Positions 1 through 9,410 of a DNA stretch of 15,793 nucleotides are shown one piece after another. The DNA lies in NCBI GenBank assembly GCA_018398765.1, contig JAHBMJ010000976.1, positions 1 through 15,793 on the forward strand, read 5' to 3'. Source of the DNA: Chromera velia (taxonomy: Eukaryota; Sar; Chromeraceae). The notes beneath the pieces are model-generated. The model was not told the DNA's origin, ran no database searches, and saw only the letters and a program-made list of their open reading frames with translations. Numbering within the stretch: the first letter of the stretch is position 1; the number at the start of each line of letters is the position of its first letter. Position numbers and translations under genes: made by a program.

Positions 1-1
1 G

Positions 2-907
2 CAGGACAGTGTTCCTTGTGAGGTGACCAAAGGCGTGTGGCTCCGTGGAGAGAAAGGATCCCGTTCCCGAAATTTGGAATGGATGGTGGCGAAACAGATA
101 GAGATGGCATCGCTTCTTGGACTCAGCTTGTGGTCTGTCGCTCCGTTGCACTGGTTAAATCCGTCAGATGGTGCGCAGTTTGACGCCGCTGCCTCGGCCT
201 CGTCTTCGGCCGGGGCCAATTCAGGCGGTGGAGGGCGGGGGAAGGGGAAGCGCAAGAAAGGAGAGTCAAGGGACGCTGCTGCCTCGGCCTCGTCTTCGGC
301 CGGGGCCAATTCAGGCGGTGGAGGGGGGGGGAAGGGGAAGCGCAAGAAAAGAGAGCCAGGGGACGCTGCTGCCTCGGCCTCGTCTTCGGCCGGGGCCAAT
401 TCAGGCGGTGGAGGGGGGGGGAAGGGGAAGCGCAAGAAAAGAGAGCCAGGGGACGCTGCTGCCTCGGCCTTGTCTTCGGCAGGGGACGTTTCTCTCACTG
501 TTGGAGGGGGAGGGGGGGACCGGAAGCGTCAGCTTGAACATGGAGGCGACGACGCTGACACGATGACTCAAGGGTCAGTCTCACTCTTTCTCTATCTGTC
601 TGCCTGCCGTCCGTCCGTGTCATTCGAGCTCTCTTCGCTCCCAACCGCCAGGTGTCGATCTGACACTACGGTTTTTTACCTGTCTAAACTTCCCGCGATG
701 TTCGCGCCGCCCCACGGCACCTGCCTCATGTGCACCTGCTGCAGGGAAAAGTGGCGCAGACGGACGACATTGAATGCTCCGGCAACAGACCTCGGAGGGA
801 TCGGGGGGGGCCGGGAGACATTCTTCGTCGGACCCAGAAAAAAAAAGCGGGAAAGAAGCCGTCCGCGAGGAGTGCACCGGTTCGAAAGCCTAGTGCTCCG
901 CTTATAG
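2..907 (+). CDS. 3' part of an unrecognised protein with 30-residue Ala/Ser/Gly/Lys repeats
   Basis: The reading frame is open from base 2, so the gene begins left of the window. The first 60 residues (containing NLEWMVAKQIEMASLLG) look like ordinary folded protein but I do not recognise the family. Then come three full and one partial copy of a 30-residue unit made of DAAASASSSAGANS, a glycine run and a basic KGKRKK patch, which could serve as a nuclear localisation signal. A GTCAGT donor at 574 and a CTGCAG acceptor ending at 744 suggest a 171-nt intron. Splicing keeps the frame and gives a basic tail ending at TAG 905-907. The intron is a multiple of three without stops, so retention would also stay open. 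Another frame of the last exon (from 745 to the stop ending at 945) has a more protein-like composition but does not fit the canonical donor phase. Function unknown. Confidence 0.5.
   Translation, partial: QDSVPCEVTKGVWLRGEKGSRSRNLEWMVAKQIEMASLLGLSLWSVAPLHWLNPSDGAQFDAAASASSSAGANSGGGGRGKGKRKKGESRDAAASASSSAGANSGGGGGGKGKRKKREPGDAAASASSSAGANSGGGGGGKGKRKKREPGDAAASALSSAGDVSLTVGGGGGDRKRQLEHGGDDADTMTQGSVSLFLYLSACRPSVSFELSSLPTARCRSDTTVFYLSKLPAMFAPPHGTCLMCTCCREKWRRRTTLNAPATDLGGIGGGRETFFVGPRKKKRERSRPRGVHRFESLVLRL
182..487 (+). repeat. 90-bp coding tandem repeat (3 full copies plus a partial one)
   Basis: Units start at 182, 272, 362 and 452. The period of 90 bp keeps the reading frame (30 codons). Copies 2 and 3 are almost identical, copy 1 differs slightly near its end, and the fourth diverges after about 35 bp. 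Each full unit includes a long G run and a KGKRKK-encoding segment, so copy number and G-run length are probably variable. Confidence 0.9.
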
Positions 908-944
908 TGTTTAGCAGCTATCAATCTGGCTATCAATCAAATTG

Positions 945-986
945 AATAAATTAATCAATCAATGAATCAATCAATCAATCAATAAA
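945..986 (+). promoter_or_regulatory. AATAAA hexamers in an AATC microsatellite downstream of the first gene
   Basis: AATAAA occurs at 945-950 and 981-986, 38 and 74 bp after the TAG of the first gene. Between them lies an (AATC)n microsatellite. Position and motif fit polyadenylation signals of the animal/plant type, but I cannot tell whether this organism uses that hexamer. Confidence 0.25.
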
Positions 987-2835
987 GCAAGCAGAGATGT
1001 CTATTACAACAACTATAATTAAACAGCCTATATTTGTTTTATTATTCAAATTGTTCGAAGTTAATTGTTTTTATTGAGCATTCAATATTATTAGCAATGC
1101 ATCTTTGTAGGCACATACATCAATTGTTCAAGGTTGACTACACTGGGACTTTAAGAGTTACTAAAGGACTTTTGCAAAAAAGTTGGGTTACTAGAATTAC
1201 TTAACTTTTTACTGGTTACTGACGGCTGTTCTGTACGGCTCCAACCATATTCGTCAGAAGGCAGCCAGAATCTACTAGAATCTCAAAGCGACCTAGTCCT
1301 AGGCAGAGAGTCAGAAACAGGACGTAAGCCCCGTATAGCGTAAGAGTCTAACGTTGAGTGTTATGTCAAATACTGTTTGCAAGTTAATTTTCTCAAAGGG
1401 AATTGTTTTCCAAAAATTGTAGAACTGTCGATCTGATCTTGTCAGAAGTATCACTTAGATTTCTTGATCTTGATTTGTTGATTGAAAGACTTTGTGTTGC
1501 TTTTAAGTCTTCCAGAAAGTCTTTTTGCATGCGACAGTCCAACTTTTGATGTGATATAGGCCGTGGCTGGCTGGCTCAGCCTTGGCTCAGCATGATTTTA
1601 TCTCGGGATGGCTCGAAAGACTTTTACTCGGTCTGAGTCGGTCAAGGTTGAAAGACTTGATCTTAGTGTGACTTGAAAGACTTAGCTTGGCCTTGCTGGA
1701 AGACTTTAGCTCGGCCTACATATATACGGTTAAGAGTAATAAAAGTAGGATAGTTACTAGGCAGCCGCTACGCCATCCGGTTATCAATTTTGTGGTTATG
1801 GTAGTAGTGTTCCAATGGTAGTGGTAGTAGCTAAAAACAGGCAGATTTAGCCATATTTTAAGTCAAACTTAACTTACAAAACCAATTTTAGACTAGTAAA
1901 AATCATATTTTTAGCATTTATCAAAAGTTTATTCTAGTAAAACTCAATGTTCATCATTTTATGACTGAACTGTAACTTGCTATAACTAATATATCATTAT
2001 ATATAGCATATACTATTTGAATATGATCATTTCAGGGCTTTAAACTGCTAATGGGTTAAGTGATCAGGCTTTAAAATGGGTCTAGCAACTGTTTTTACCC
2101 AAGTTTCCCCTTGAATTACCATGGTAGTGGTATACGTCTTCAAGTCCGCTGGTTACCATCTCATGGTTACCAAACTGATGGTAACTCGCTACTAGCTAAA
2201 AGGGGCCGGTAGTAACTCCTCAGGCTAACCATACTGTGTAGCTTGGCCTTGCTCACTGTATGAATTCCATACTAGCTCATACTAGAGCTTTATATAGCTC
2301 AACCAGGTATTTCTATATTGCTCAGTCGGGTATTATTCTAAGTCTAAACTTTTTTAGTGCTTAAGGTCAAGATATTTTTATTTGTAAAGTTTGGGGTTCC
2401 ACTAATATATAACACATGCCCCCTTTTAAAGTTTGGGGTTCCACGCCCAAATAAATTTTCATGGCATGAGTGCCTGTACAGTGGAAGTTCAGTCATGGTT
2501 CAAGCTGGATCTGCCCAGACCAAGAGATACAATTTACACCTTGAGATCCAGGTGCAATCTTTGACCGTCTTTGACGTAACACGTATCATGCAGTGATGTG
2601 AACATCGAATCGAATCTTCGATCATCTACGCTACCGTTTTCTACATGTACTCAAAGGAATACAGTTTATTCCAAAGAGTCTATATTTTACGGATCAAGCG
2701 TGCTGCATGTGGTACCGATACATTCCATACAATTTCCCGATGAAAAATGCCCGCGATCAATTGATACGCAAAAAAAAAAAAGATATACGTGGCTGGCAAA
2801 GTGAGGGGCATTTCTGAATGGCCGAGGAACCCTGA
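987..2835. other. AT-rich intergenic DNA with degenerate short repeats
   Basis: No convincing coding region on either strand. Noticeable structure includes several copies of a GAAAGACTT-like motif between about 1480 and 1710, alternating with GGCTCGG/CTTGGCC stretches. GGTTAC/GTAACC words in both orientations lie around 2100-2220. A 17-bp direct repeat (AAAGTTTGGGGTTCCAC) sits near 2388 and 2428. A poly-A run of about 11 is at 2770. This looks like old, eroded repeat DNA; I cannot assign a family. Confidence 0.5.
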
Positions 2836-3027
2836 TCACCCCTTCTCCTTCCTTCTACTTCCTTCTCTTCTGTGGGCAGTTCCTCCATTCACTAAGTTCC
2901 GGAGAGCCTTGATCTCTTCCTGGGAGTTTTTGGTAGTTTCCGACTCCCAGTCAGAATCGTTATCATCTCCCTCGTAAGCGCATACTTCCTCGTCACTGTC
3001 ATCCTAACACTGCCAGGCTGGCAGATC
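2836..3027 (-). pseudogene. Acidic coding-like remnant downstream of the minus-strand pseudogene
   Basis: On the minus strand, the frame starting at 3027 has one internal TAG (3006-3004). After it comes a strongly acidic, protein-like stretch (DDSDEEVCAYEGDDNDSDWE and onward to about EEIKALRNLV) that ends at TGA 2838-2836. It lies in a different frame from the preceding exon, which stops at 3032-3030. A one-base indel near 3028, or an unrecognised intron, would join the two. The composition matches the acidic segments of the upstream exon, so I infer it is the C-terminal part of the same decayed gene. Confidence 0.35.
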
Positions 3028-3029
3028 TC

Positions 3030-3506
3030 CTATGCTCCGTTTTCAGCCTGGGCGGCGGCCTTTTCAGCTTTGTTAGCCTTGGCTGCCTGCGCTTTCTCGA
3101 AGTCATTCCGCATGGCCATCAGAACCGTTGTCAGCATTACTCGGGGAAGGACCCCAGAGACAAGTCGTGTCTCATAAAGGTGCTTAGCCACTGGCAAGTT
3201 AGCCTTCAAGTTGACCAGCTGATTCTTCTTAGGGGGTTGTTCTTCAGTCGCACGCTCTTCCTTGATGACAGGGTCGGCTGGGTTGGGAAGGCCGAAGATG
3301 TTTTTGTCCTCCTCATCATAGTTGACAACCGCGGTTACAGATACTACGGCCTCTACTTCCTCTTTTTTGACTCTGATTGACAGTAGGTCAGTGGATGGAT
3401 GGTTGTTTTCTGGGGGAGGCACCGGGCCTTCCTCAGGACTCAGAGGGTAACCGGGCTTGAGGGCCTGGCGGGGAGGTGCAATTTCTTTTTAATCCATTTG
3501 TTCAGT
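3030..3506 (-). pseudogene. Last clear exon of the minus-strand repeat gene
   Basis: This exon has 159 codons including the terminal TAG at 3032-3030. Its acceptor (CTTCCTCTTTCAG on the minus strand) has a good polypyrimidine tract. A single TAA at codon 6 interrupts an otherwise open frame, where one base change would give a lysine codon. The protein is hydrophilic: a proline-rich start, an acidic Val/Glu stretch, the segment NIFGLPNPADPVIKEE, then a probable helix (MAMRNDFEKAQAAKANKAEK). No ATG start lies in the first half, which fits an internal exon rather than a separate gene. Confidence 0.5.
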
Positions 3507-4062
3507 CTGAAAGAGGAAGTTACATGACAGTTGAGCAGATCCTTTGAGAAAAGATTATCAATTTGCTTTGCTTTGGGTTTCATGTCAGAGATCACACCGG
3601 TACTGCACTGCCCTGCTTTCAATCAATCGGACCTGGTCGTTGTGCCTTTCTAGACACAATTAATTGTGTTGTCAACTCTCTGTATGCAGGCACATGTAAG
3701 AGCTCACGTACCTGAAAGCTGATTTCCAACTCATGTTAAATGACGTCAAATTCAGAACGGCTACCAGGGGCTACAAAAGGAGGAGAAAGAGAGTAACGGC
3801 AAAACATGACTCGGAGTGCAGTATGTTGTCTTTTTCATTGAATTCAAGAGAATTGAGAGCTGCTTAGGTAGGTTTGTGGTTCAAGAAAGCTGTCCTCAAC
3901 TACCCATCGTATCATGTACATCAAATCTTAGAATGTAGGCAGTAATTGAGAAGAGTAGATAAGAAATGTATCCATTTAGGAAGACAAGAAAACGGTTACC
4001 AAACAGTCCCACCTCTTTCCTCTGCTCTGCTCTCCTCTCCTCTTCTAACTACACCTACCTAC
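3507..4062 (-). other. Intron of the minus-strand pseudogene
   Basis: On the minus strand the donor is GTAGGT directly after TGG (ending at 4063) and the acceptor is TTTCAG at 3507. Both flanking exons join in phase 0. The interval has no coding signal of its own; the short open frames here are chance or antisense. Confidence 0.5.
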
Positions 4063-4169
4063 CCAGCCATGGTGACCCACCTCGGAGTCCATCATCTTCA
4101 TCTTCATATCCTCAATTTCCATATCAGAAAGGTCATTATCGTCTTCAATCCCTCGGACAGGCAGCTTCG

Positions 4170-4605
4170 GAAGGGACCCCTCATGCTGGGTAGGAGCAGG
4201 CTGGATTAGAAGGGACCCCTCGTGCTCGGCAGGAGCAGGCTGGATTGGAAAGGACCCCTCGTGCTGGGCAGGAGCAGCCTGAGGCTAGATTGGAAGGGAC
4301 CTTTCGTGCTCGGTAGGAGCAGGCTGAATTGAAACGGACCCCTTGTGCTCGGCAGGAGCAGGCTGGATTGAAAGGGACACCTCGTGCTGCCAGTGGACAG
4401 GAGCAGGCTGGATTGGAATGGACCCCTCGTGCTCGGTAGGAGCAGGCTAGATTGGAATTAACCCCAGGGGGCCTCGTGCTTGGCAAGAGCAGGCTAGATT
4501 GGAAAGGACCCCTCGTGCTGGGTAGGAGCAGGCTGGATTAGAAGGGACCCCTCGTGCTCGGCAGGAGCAGGCTGGATTGGAATGGATGCCTCGTGCTCGG
4601 CAGGA
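4170..4605. repeat. 39-bp minisatellite, left block (about 11 units)
   Basis: The plus-strand consensus per unit is GGATTGGAAGGGACCCCTCG followed by TGCTCGGCAGGAGCAGGCT, 39 bp in all. Units differ mostly by transitions. One unit is 45 bp because of an extra CCTGAG (about 4276), one carries an insertion near 4390, and one has an 8-bp insertion near 4460. On the minus strand the units encode QPAPAEHEGSLPI. The block ends abruptly at the TIR element at 4606. Confidence 0.95.
4602..4605. repeat. Target-site duplication AGGA, left copy
   Basis: AGGA directly precedes the left terminal inverted repeat and matches AGGA at 10677-10680. In the minisatellite consensus this 4-mer occurs once at the same place in the unit (GGCAGGAGCAGG). 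Deleting the element and one AGGA restores a perfect unit. Confidence 0.7.
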
Positions 4606-4790
4606 ATGACATAATGAGACCTACCAGACTTTAACATCATTTCGGACTTTGAAATATAGGAATAACATAGGGTGTTCTATTGTATTTAATCGTTGTTTAT
4701 AAGCTTTTAAATTTAATAAACATTCTTTAAAACGTGATTCTTTTAAAACAAAAGATAAAACAAAGAATTGAAGCTAGCTGTATCAATGTT
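4606..4790 (+). repeat. Left terminal inverted repeat of the 6-kb element
   Basis: Reverse-complementary to 10493-10676. The first 20 bases are identical. The next 35 differ at one base (A/G). After that there is an 11-bp indel (the left copy has AATAACATAGGG-like extra bases), with good matching again through CATTCTTTAAAACGTGATTC and weaker matching to about GAAGCT...TATCA. Confidence 0.85.
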
Positions 4791-6362
4791 AGATCATATC
4801 TATATTTTAGTAACCATAACAGTAGCTGCATAATTGGCATATCTATGCATGATGCAATAAATGCGATCGAAAAATAGTTAATCACCCCTGAAACTATTTA
4901 GTTTTAACCCTACCTAACCAGGTCTGGCAACTGGATTTGCTCCCCCACTCCTCTAAGAAGGACCAATTAATAAATGACCTACCTAGGTCCTTTCGAGCAA
5001 AACCGTCCCCCACTCCCCTGGAGGTGGAGGTGAGAGGCAGCCCTAAAGCAACAAAAATGACCACAGTGTGAGAAAATCTGCAATTGGTTCTTGTGGGGGC
5101 GGCGACCCGCGGCGATCCATAGGTGCTGATGTGCTAGTGCTCCACTTAATGCTCCCAAAGATGCTTTTTAGTGTTGTGAGTGCAATTAACGCGCATGGAA
5201 AGGCAAACAAGCTAGCCAGATCTGACAGATTGAGCCCCTCCAATGACCTACACAAAAAGAAACTTTATGCATACGAATTGCTTTGAGATAAAAGCCCCCC
5301 CAAAGCCACTTACTGATGATACTGTGTTGTTGCATTGCCCACAAACGTTCCAGAAGGCGAACTAAGTAGCCAAAAAGGGCAAGTCGCAAATGGCGAGGCA
5401 GCACAAGTGGTATGTAGTATTACGTCGGACTCTTTTGATCTTTAAATCGTTCATGCACAATAGATAACCTCAGAGGGGCCTGGCAGCTGTTTTGGGTAAA
5501 GAGATTGTTGAGAAAAGAAGATATACAGTTGTCTATCTGTATAGAAGACGCTCATAAGGCAAGCCTACTACCAGATGGTCTCTCGGATCAATGTGCATGA
5601 GGTAGGACAAGCAGACTGAACGCTGGTTTGAACGTTGTGTAATTAAAAGCCATAATAAGCGAATCTTGCCCTCTACTACGCAGCAATCGCACTGTCAAGA
5701 GGTTGTCTATAACTTTGAGCTCTTTTTATGTAGAGCCGTTTTCGATCTGCTCTCAGATTGTAGTTCAGTCTGATGCAAATGTCAGACAAAAGCAGTATGA
5801 AGCAGCAAGGTCAGACATTTTGAGTACGTTCATACGCGCGCTAATTATTTTTGCTTAACTTGGGGGGCACTTTTATTGCATGCCTCTCAAGCAATCATTG
5901 GAGTGCGTGCGAAAGTGCATGCATGCATTTAATATGCACGCGTCTGACCTTCAAGTTGTTGTCTTGGTTCTGACTTGCTTTCTGGAATTGCCATTGAAGC
6001 AAGCTTATATCTGAAAGCATTCCAACAATATAGAGACAAGCCGGCGTAACCCCTGGTAGTGTATATTGTCTTATCGCCTCTCTGGGCATATATTGGTCCG
6101 GCATAGATATATAGATGCGCCTGACCTATACAGATCGATCCACCAGTTCCAGAAGCGTCCAGCTACATGAAGATCTTTGCATGTGCCAATCAATTGACCT
6201 CTGGCCTATTCCCATCTGTACAGACTGCGCTACCCCTCATTTGTCTCTGTCGGCTTGTGTCTGGCCATCGTTTTGATTCCAAACAACTTTTTCATTGTCC
6301 GTGTTTCTCGCCGCTGTTTGAGTCGGTTCAAGTACATACGTACAGCTCAGCGCGGAGAGACG
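4791..6362. other. Left interior of the element; no intact gene
   Basis: No complete gene is visible. Between about 5233 and 5600 one plus-strand frame reads like decayed protein, with stops at about 5361, 5462 and 5554. It includes the segment ARQHKWYVVLRRTLLIFKSF, whose alternating Trp/Tyr/Val/Leu pattern resembles a pleckstrin-homology beta strand pair. Around 5890-5940 there are GCATGCATGCAT words. The 250 bp before the ATG at 6363 show no recognisable core promoter. Confidence 0.3.
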
Positions 6363-9300
6363 ATGGCCTTGCTTTCGAGAGAGTGGGAGGGCTCCCTCCC
6401 GTTCTCAACCCGTGTCCGGCTGATTCAGAAGAGAGATCTGGGAGAGGGAGGCTTTGAGCAGCTAGTAAAACTTCTAAACGAAATGATAAAGGGGTATGCT
6501 GAGGCAGTGCGGTTTCATCGGGAGGTTCTCCTGCCAAAATTGAAAGACTACTTCGAGAAAAACAAAGCCTCTGCATATGTACTCAATACTGTTACCGAGC
6601 TGGTGGTGTCTTCAGAGTCTACAATGATTGCACCTCTTTTCCTCTTTGAACTGCCATCCCGACTGGATCTTTCCCTGATGGTCAAGAGTGCACTAGAAAT
6701 TACGGAGAAGAATTTCAATCGAGAGGAGTTCTCTGTTCCTCAGGTAGCTATCCTCTATGGCGGCGACGCCGCCGGCCGTGACTTCACCCTATCTACTATC
6801 AAAAAGCAGATCCCAATTCTGGTTTTTCAGGTGCGTTTAGATCCTCATCAGCTAGGCAGACATCCATGTGCATGCATTTCGTTCTCCTTTTTCAGGCAAT
6901 GGATATGTTGTCTGGCGTCTGCCGTCTCTACAACTTGCTTGTGTACGGTTTATCTCTGCTTCGAGTGAAAAAGCATTGCATTGTCAAGTGGTACCTTTTT
7001 GAGCTACCTCTTTGGTTCTTCAATGTCCAGGGGTCTATCTCCGAACGCTTTGATGCCTGGTTGCAGATTCTCGCATACTGTCATCTCAGGGATGCAGACT
7101 CAGGAGGCGACTGTATGTTCCCTCAGCTCTTCAAGCTGATGACTACAAGGGGGCTCGAAGTGATGCTGGTGAGGAGGTTGTCCCAGCTTTGGCACACTGG
7201 AGCTGACAGTGTGTTTTTTGGTAAGTCGATGCCTTTGCCCTCGATATATGATTGTGCGGGGGGGGCGGGGTGGGGTGGGGCGGGAGGGGGTAGGGTGGCG
7301 GTAGAGTCGGGGCCGGGGCCGGCGGCATATACAGAGAGGAGGCCCTAAGATGTCAAGGAGCGGCTAGATGGAGCTTTGACGGCCTAGGAGGGCGTTCTAA
7401 TTGTTCCACTGCAGATATTTAGCAGTGGAGCGGAGACGCCGAGTATCGAGAGTGTTGGCGGGCGGGCCGGGGGGCAGGCGGGGGGGCGGGGCGGGCTGAG
7501 GGTGGGTGAGAGCCGGGCCCTGGGTGAGAGCCGGGCCCGGACCAGGCCGGGGCCGGTGGCACAGGACACTGTGCGGGAAGGGGCATAGAGGAGCCAGTAG
7601 GAGGCTGGTGAGAGACAAGTATGAAGAGTTAGAACATGAAAAGTTGATGTCTTTACTTCTTGATCGGTGCCGGTGACGGCTGTGCTGCTCCCTATGTCTG
7701 GTTTCATACTTTTTCTTGGACCTTTTTGTCTCACCTTCTTGCTCATGAATGTTTCAAAACCTCCGGACAAATCAGGCCTGATTTGTCTGAAGGTTTTTTT
7801 CAAATTTTTTCAAATAAGTTAGACAAGAAGAAAAGCGGTCAGAATCGCTTTGTATCGACATAAAAAGAGTTTTTTGACCGCTTTTCTTCTTGTCTAACTT
7901 ATTTAAAAAATTTTGAAAAAAACCTCCAGACAAATCAGGCCTGATTTGTCCAGAGGTTTTGAAACATTCGTGAGCAAGAAGGTAAGACAAAAAGGTCCAG
8001 GGAAGAGTGTAAAACCAGACCCAGGGAGCAGCACAGCCGTCAGCGGTACCCTTCAAGGAGCTAAGACATGCACGTTTTATGTTCTAACTTTTCATAGTCC
8101 CTTCTCACCAACCCTCCACTGGCTCCTCTGAACCTCTTGAGACAAAGTGTCCTGTGATGACCCCGGCCCGCCCACCAGGGGGCCCGCCCACCCCCCGGCC
8201 TGCCCGCCTCCCCGCCCGCCCGCTAACTCACTCGACACTCATCTCTGCTTTACTGCCAGCTGTCTGCACTAAAATAATTAGAACGCCCCCCTAGGGAGTC
8301 AAAGCTCCATCTAGCCGCTCTCTGACATCTTGGGGCCTCCTCTCTGTATGTGCCGCCGGCCCCAGCCCCAATTCGGCCGCTGCCCCCACCCTAGAGGCTC
8401 CACCTCCTGCCCACTCTGACCTTTGTCTCTCCCTTTTTACCCCCTTCGCTGGATAATTCACATATTGTTGGGCCTTTGTCTTGTTCGTTTCTCCCCGTTT
8501 TTTCCCTCAATTCTTTCTCTCTCTCTCTCTCTCTGTCTGTCTGTGTGTGTGTGTATGTGTGTGTGTATGTGTATATATATGTGTGTGTGTATGTATGTGT
8601 CTGTGTGTGTGTCTGTATATGTGTGTGTATGTGTATGTGTGTATGTGCATGCGTGTGTATGCTTATGTGTCTGTGTGCAGGTCGTGAGTTTGGAATCCAC
8701 AGCAAAAAGATTTGGAGAAGCCTCTAGTCACTTATGAAGGAAGTGCAAACGATGAGAAACGCCATTCTGAAGGAGCAAGTCAGCTGATTTAATTAAATTT
8801 TGTAGTAGCGGCAACCAGTTAGACCGTGGGAGACTTCTGCCTCTTCATCTTTCTCCACATGCATTTGAAACCAAGACAGACACACAGTTTTTCGGTTGCC
8901 TCATCAGTGTTCCGTATGCCTTCTTATGTGTACGCGCACGCAGAAAGCATGTTCGTAAGGGCTCGCTCATCTCTCGGTGTATGATGCCTGCATCAGCTGC
9001 TTTGTCGTTCCTTGAGTCGTTGGTGAATTCGCTCGTTGGTATCCTTGCTAGTCAGCTCTCTAATTCACTGAGCGATTGCGAGAGAGAAAGACCGAAGGAG
9101 CAACGGGTTAACATCTCGATTTGCTGCATCTGCATCTTTGTCTGTAAATGGGTTTCTCTCGCTGTGTATGTATGCACATATGCTTCGCACGCTTGTTTCA
9201 ATCTCCGATTGAACGTCAAGTTTTATTTCTACAGATACCTCTCTGCAGGCCTCTTTGTTTACAGACAAGAAAGCCATCCTGACGGTGGCGACAAAGATTG

Positions 9301-9410
9301 CCGAAGTGACGGGGCCCCCGACGACACCCTCTGATTTCGTTGACATCATCAAAAACATCACTCAGCTTGAAGCTGCCTTCACTGAAGAGGCTATCATCCA
9401 GATAAACTAG
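6363..9410 (+). CDS. Spliced helical protein carried by the TIR element, probably truncated
   Basis: Proposed exons: 6363-6830, 6896-6964, 7031-7220 and 9235-9410. All introns are GT-AG (65, 66 and 2014 nt) and all joins keep the frame, giving 300 residues from MALLSREWEG to TAG 9408-9410. The 66-nt intron is a multiple of three without stops, so retention is possible. The protein is rich in amphipathic helices with no signal peptide. The segment from LDLSLMVKS through VAILYGG to LSGVCRLYNLLVYGLSLL is positionally reminiscent of the N-terminal region of WASH complex subunit 4 (SWIP), but this is a weak, memory-based resemblance. It has no transposase features. Coding-like sequence continues 22 codons past the TAG, so the end is probably a nonsense mutation. 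The whole gene lies inside the 6-kb element, 1.76 kb from its left end. Confidence 0.55.
7258..7510 (+). other. G-rich tracts with G-quadruplex potential
   Basis: Two clusters of G3+ runs (about 7258-7297 and 7458-7507) lie 40-290 nt after the 5' splice site at 7221, on the sense strand. They satisfy the simple four-G-run rule for quadruplexes. They coincide with the outer part of the left arm of the fold-back element, whose right arm carries the complementary C-rich version. Confidence 0.5.
7277..8412. mobile_element. Fold-back (long inverted repeat) element in the intron
   Basis: The left arm (about 7277-7841) and right arm (7875-about 8412) are imperfect reverse complements over more than 500 bp, separated by a 33-nt loop. 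Landmark pairs: GGAGCGGCTAGATGGAGCTT with its complement near 8310; GACAAATCAGGCCTGATTTG in both arms; and AAGAAGAAAAGCGGTCA against TGACCGCTTTTCTTCTT at the centre. Arms are GC-rich outside and AT-rich inside. The outer ends are blurred by G/C-rich sequence, so no target duplication can be set. Short open frames in both arms mirror each other and do not look like a real protein. It resembles a non-autonomous fold-back or MITE-like element inserted into the intron. Confidence 0.75.
8513..8682 (+). repeat. TC then TG/TATG microsatellite in the intron
   Basis: A run of CT dinucleotides passes through TGTC into long interrupted TG, TATG and TA tracts. It lies in the intron of the carried gene about 550-720 bp upstream of its acceptor. 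The sense strand carries the TG version. Confidence 0.9.

Larger units (their letters stand above)
7221..9234 (+). other. 2-kb intron holding a fold-back element and TG repeats
   Basis: The donor is GTAAGT after TTTTTTG; the acceptor is TTTATTTCTACAG. The flanking exons combine a phase-1 end (G) with a two-base start (AT) to make an Asp codon, and the frame then stays open for 57 codons. The other nearby AG (9248) gives a poorer reading. The intron contains the palindromic element at about 7277-8412 and a TC/TG/TA microsatellite at 8513-8680; the rest holds no coding signal. Confidence 0.6.

Noticed and set aside
7384-8131. Similar open frames in both arms of the fold-back element (RQIRPDLSGGFETF-like)
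   Set aside because: They mirror each other because the arms are reverse complements, they span the inner palindrome, and no independent sign of coding is seen.
8391-8737. Cys/Val- or Thr/His-rich open frames over the TG microsatellites (also 9436-9994 and 13170-13646)
   Set aside because: They are translations of simple repeats inside introns, present in several frames and on both strands.
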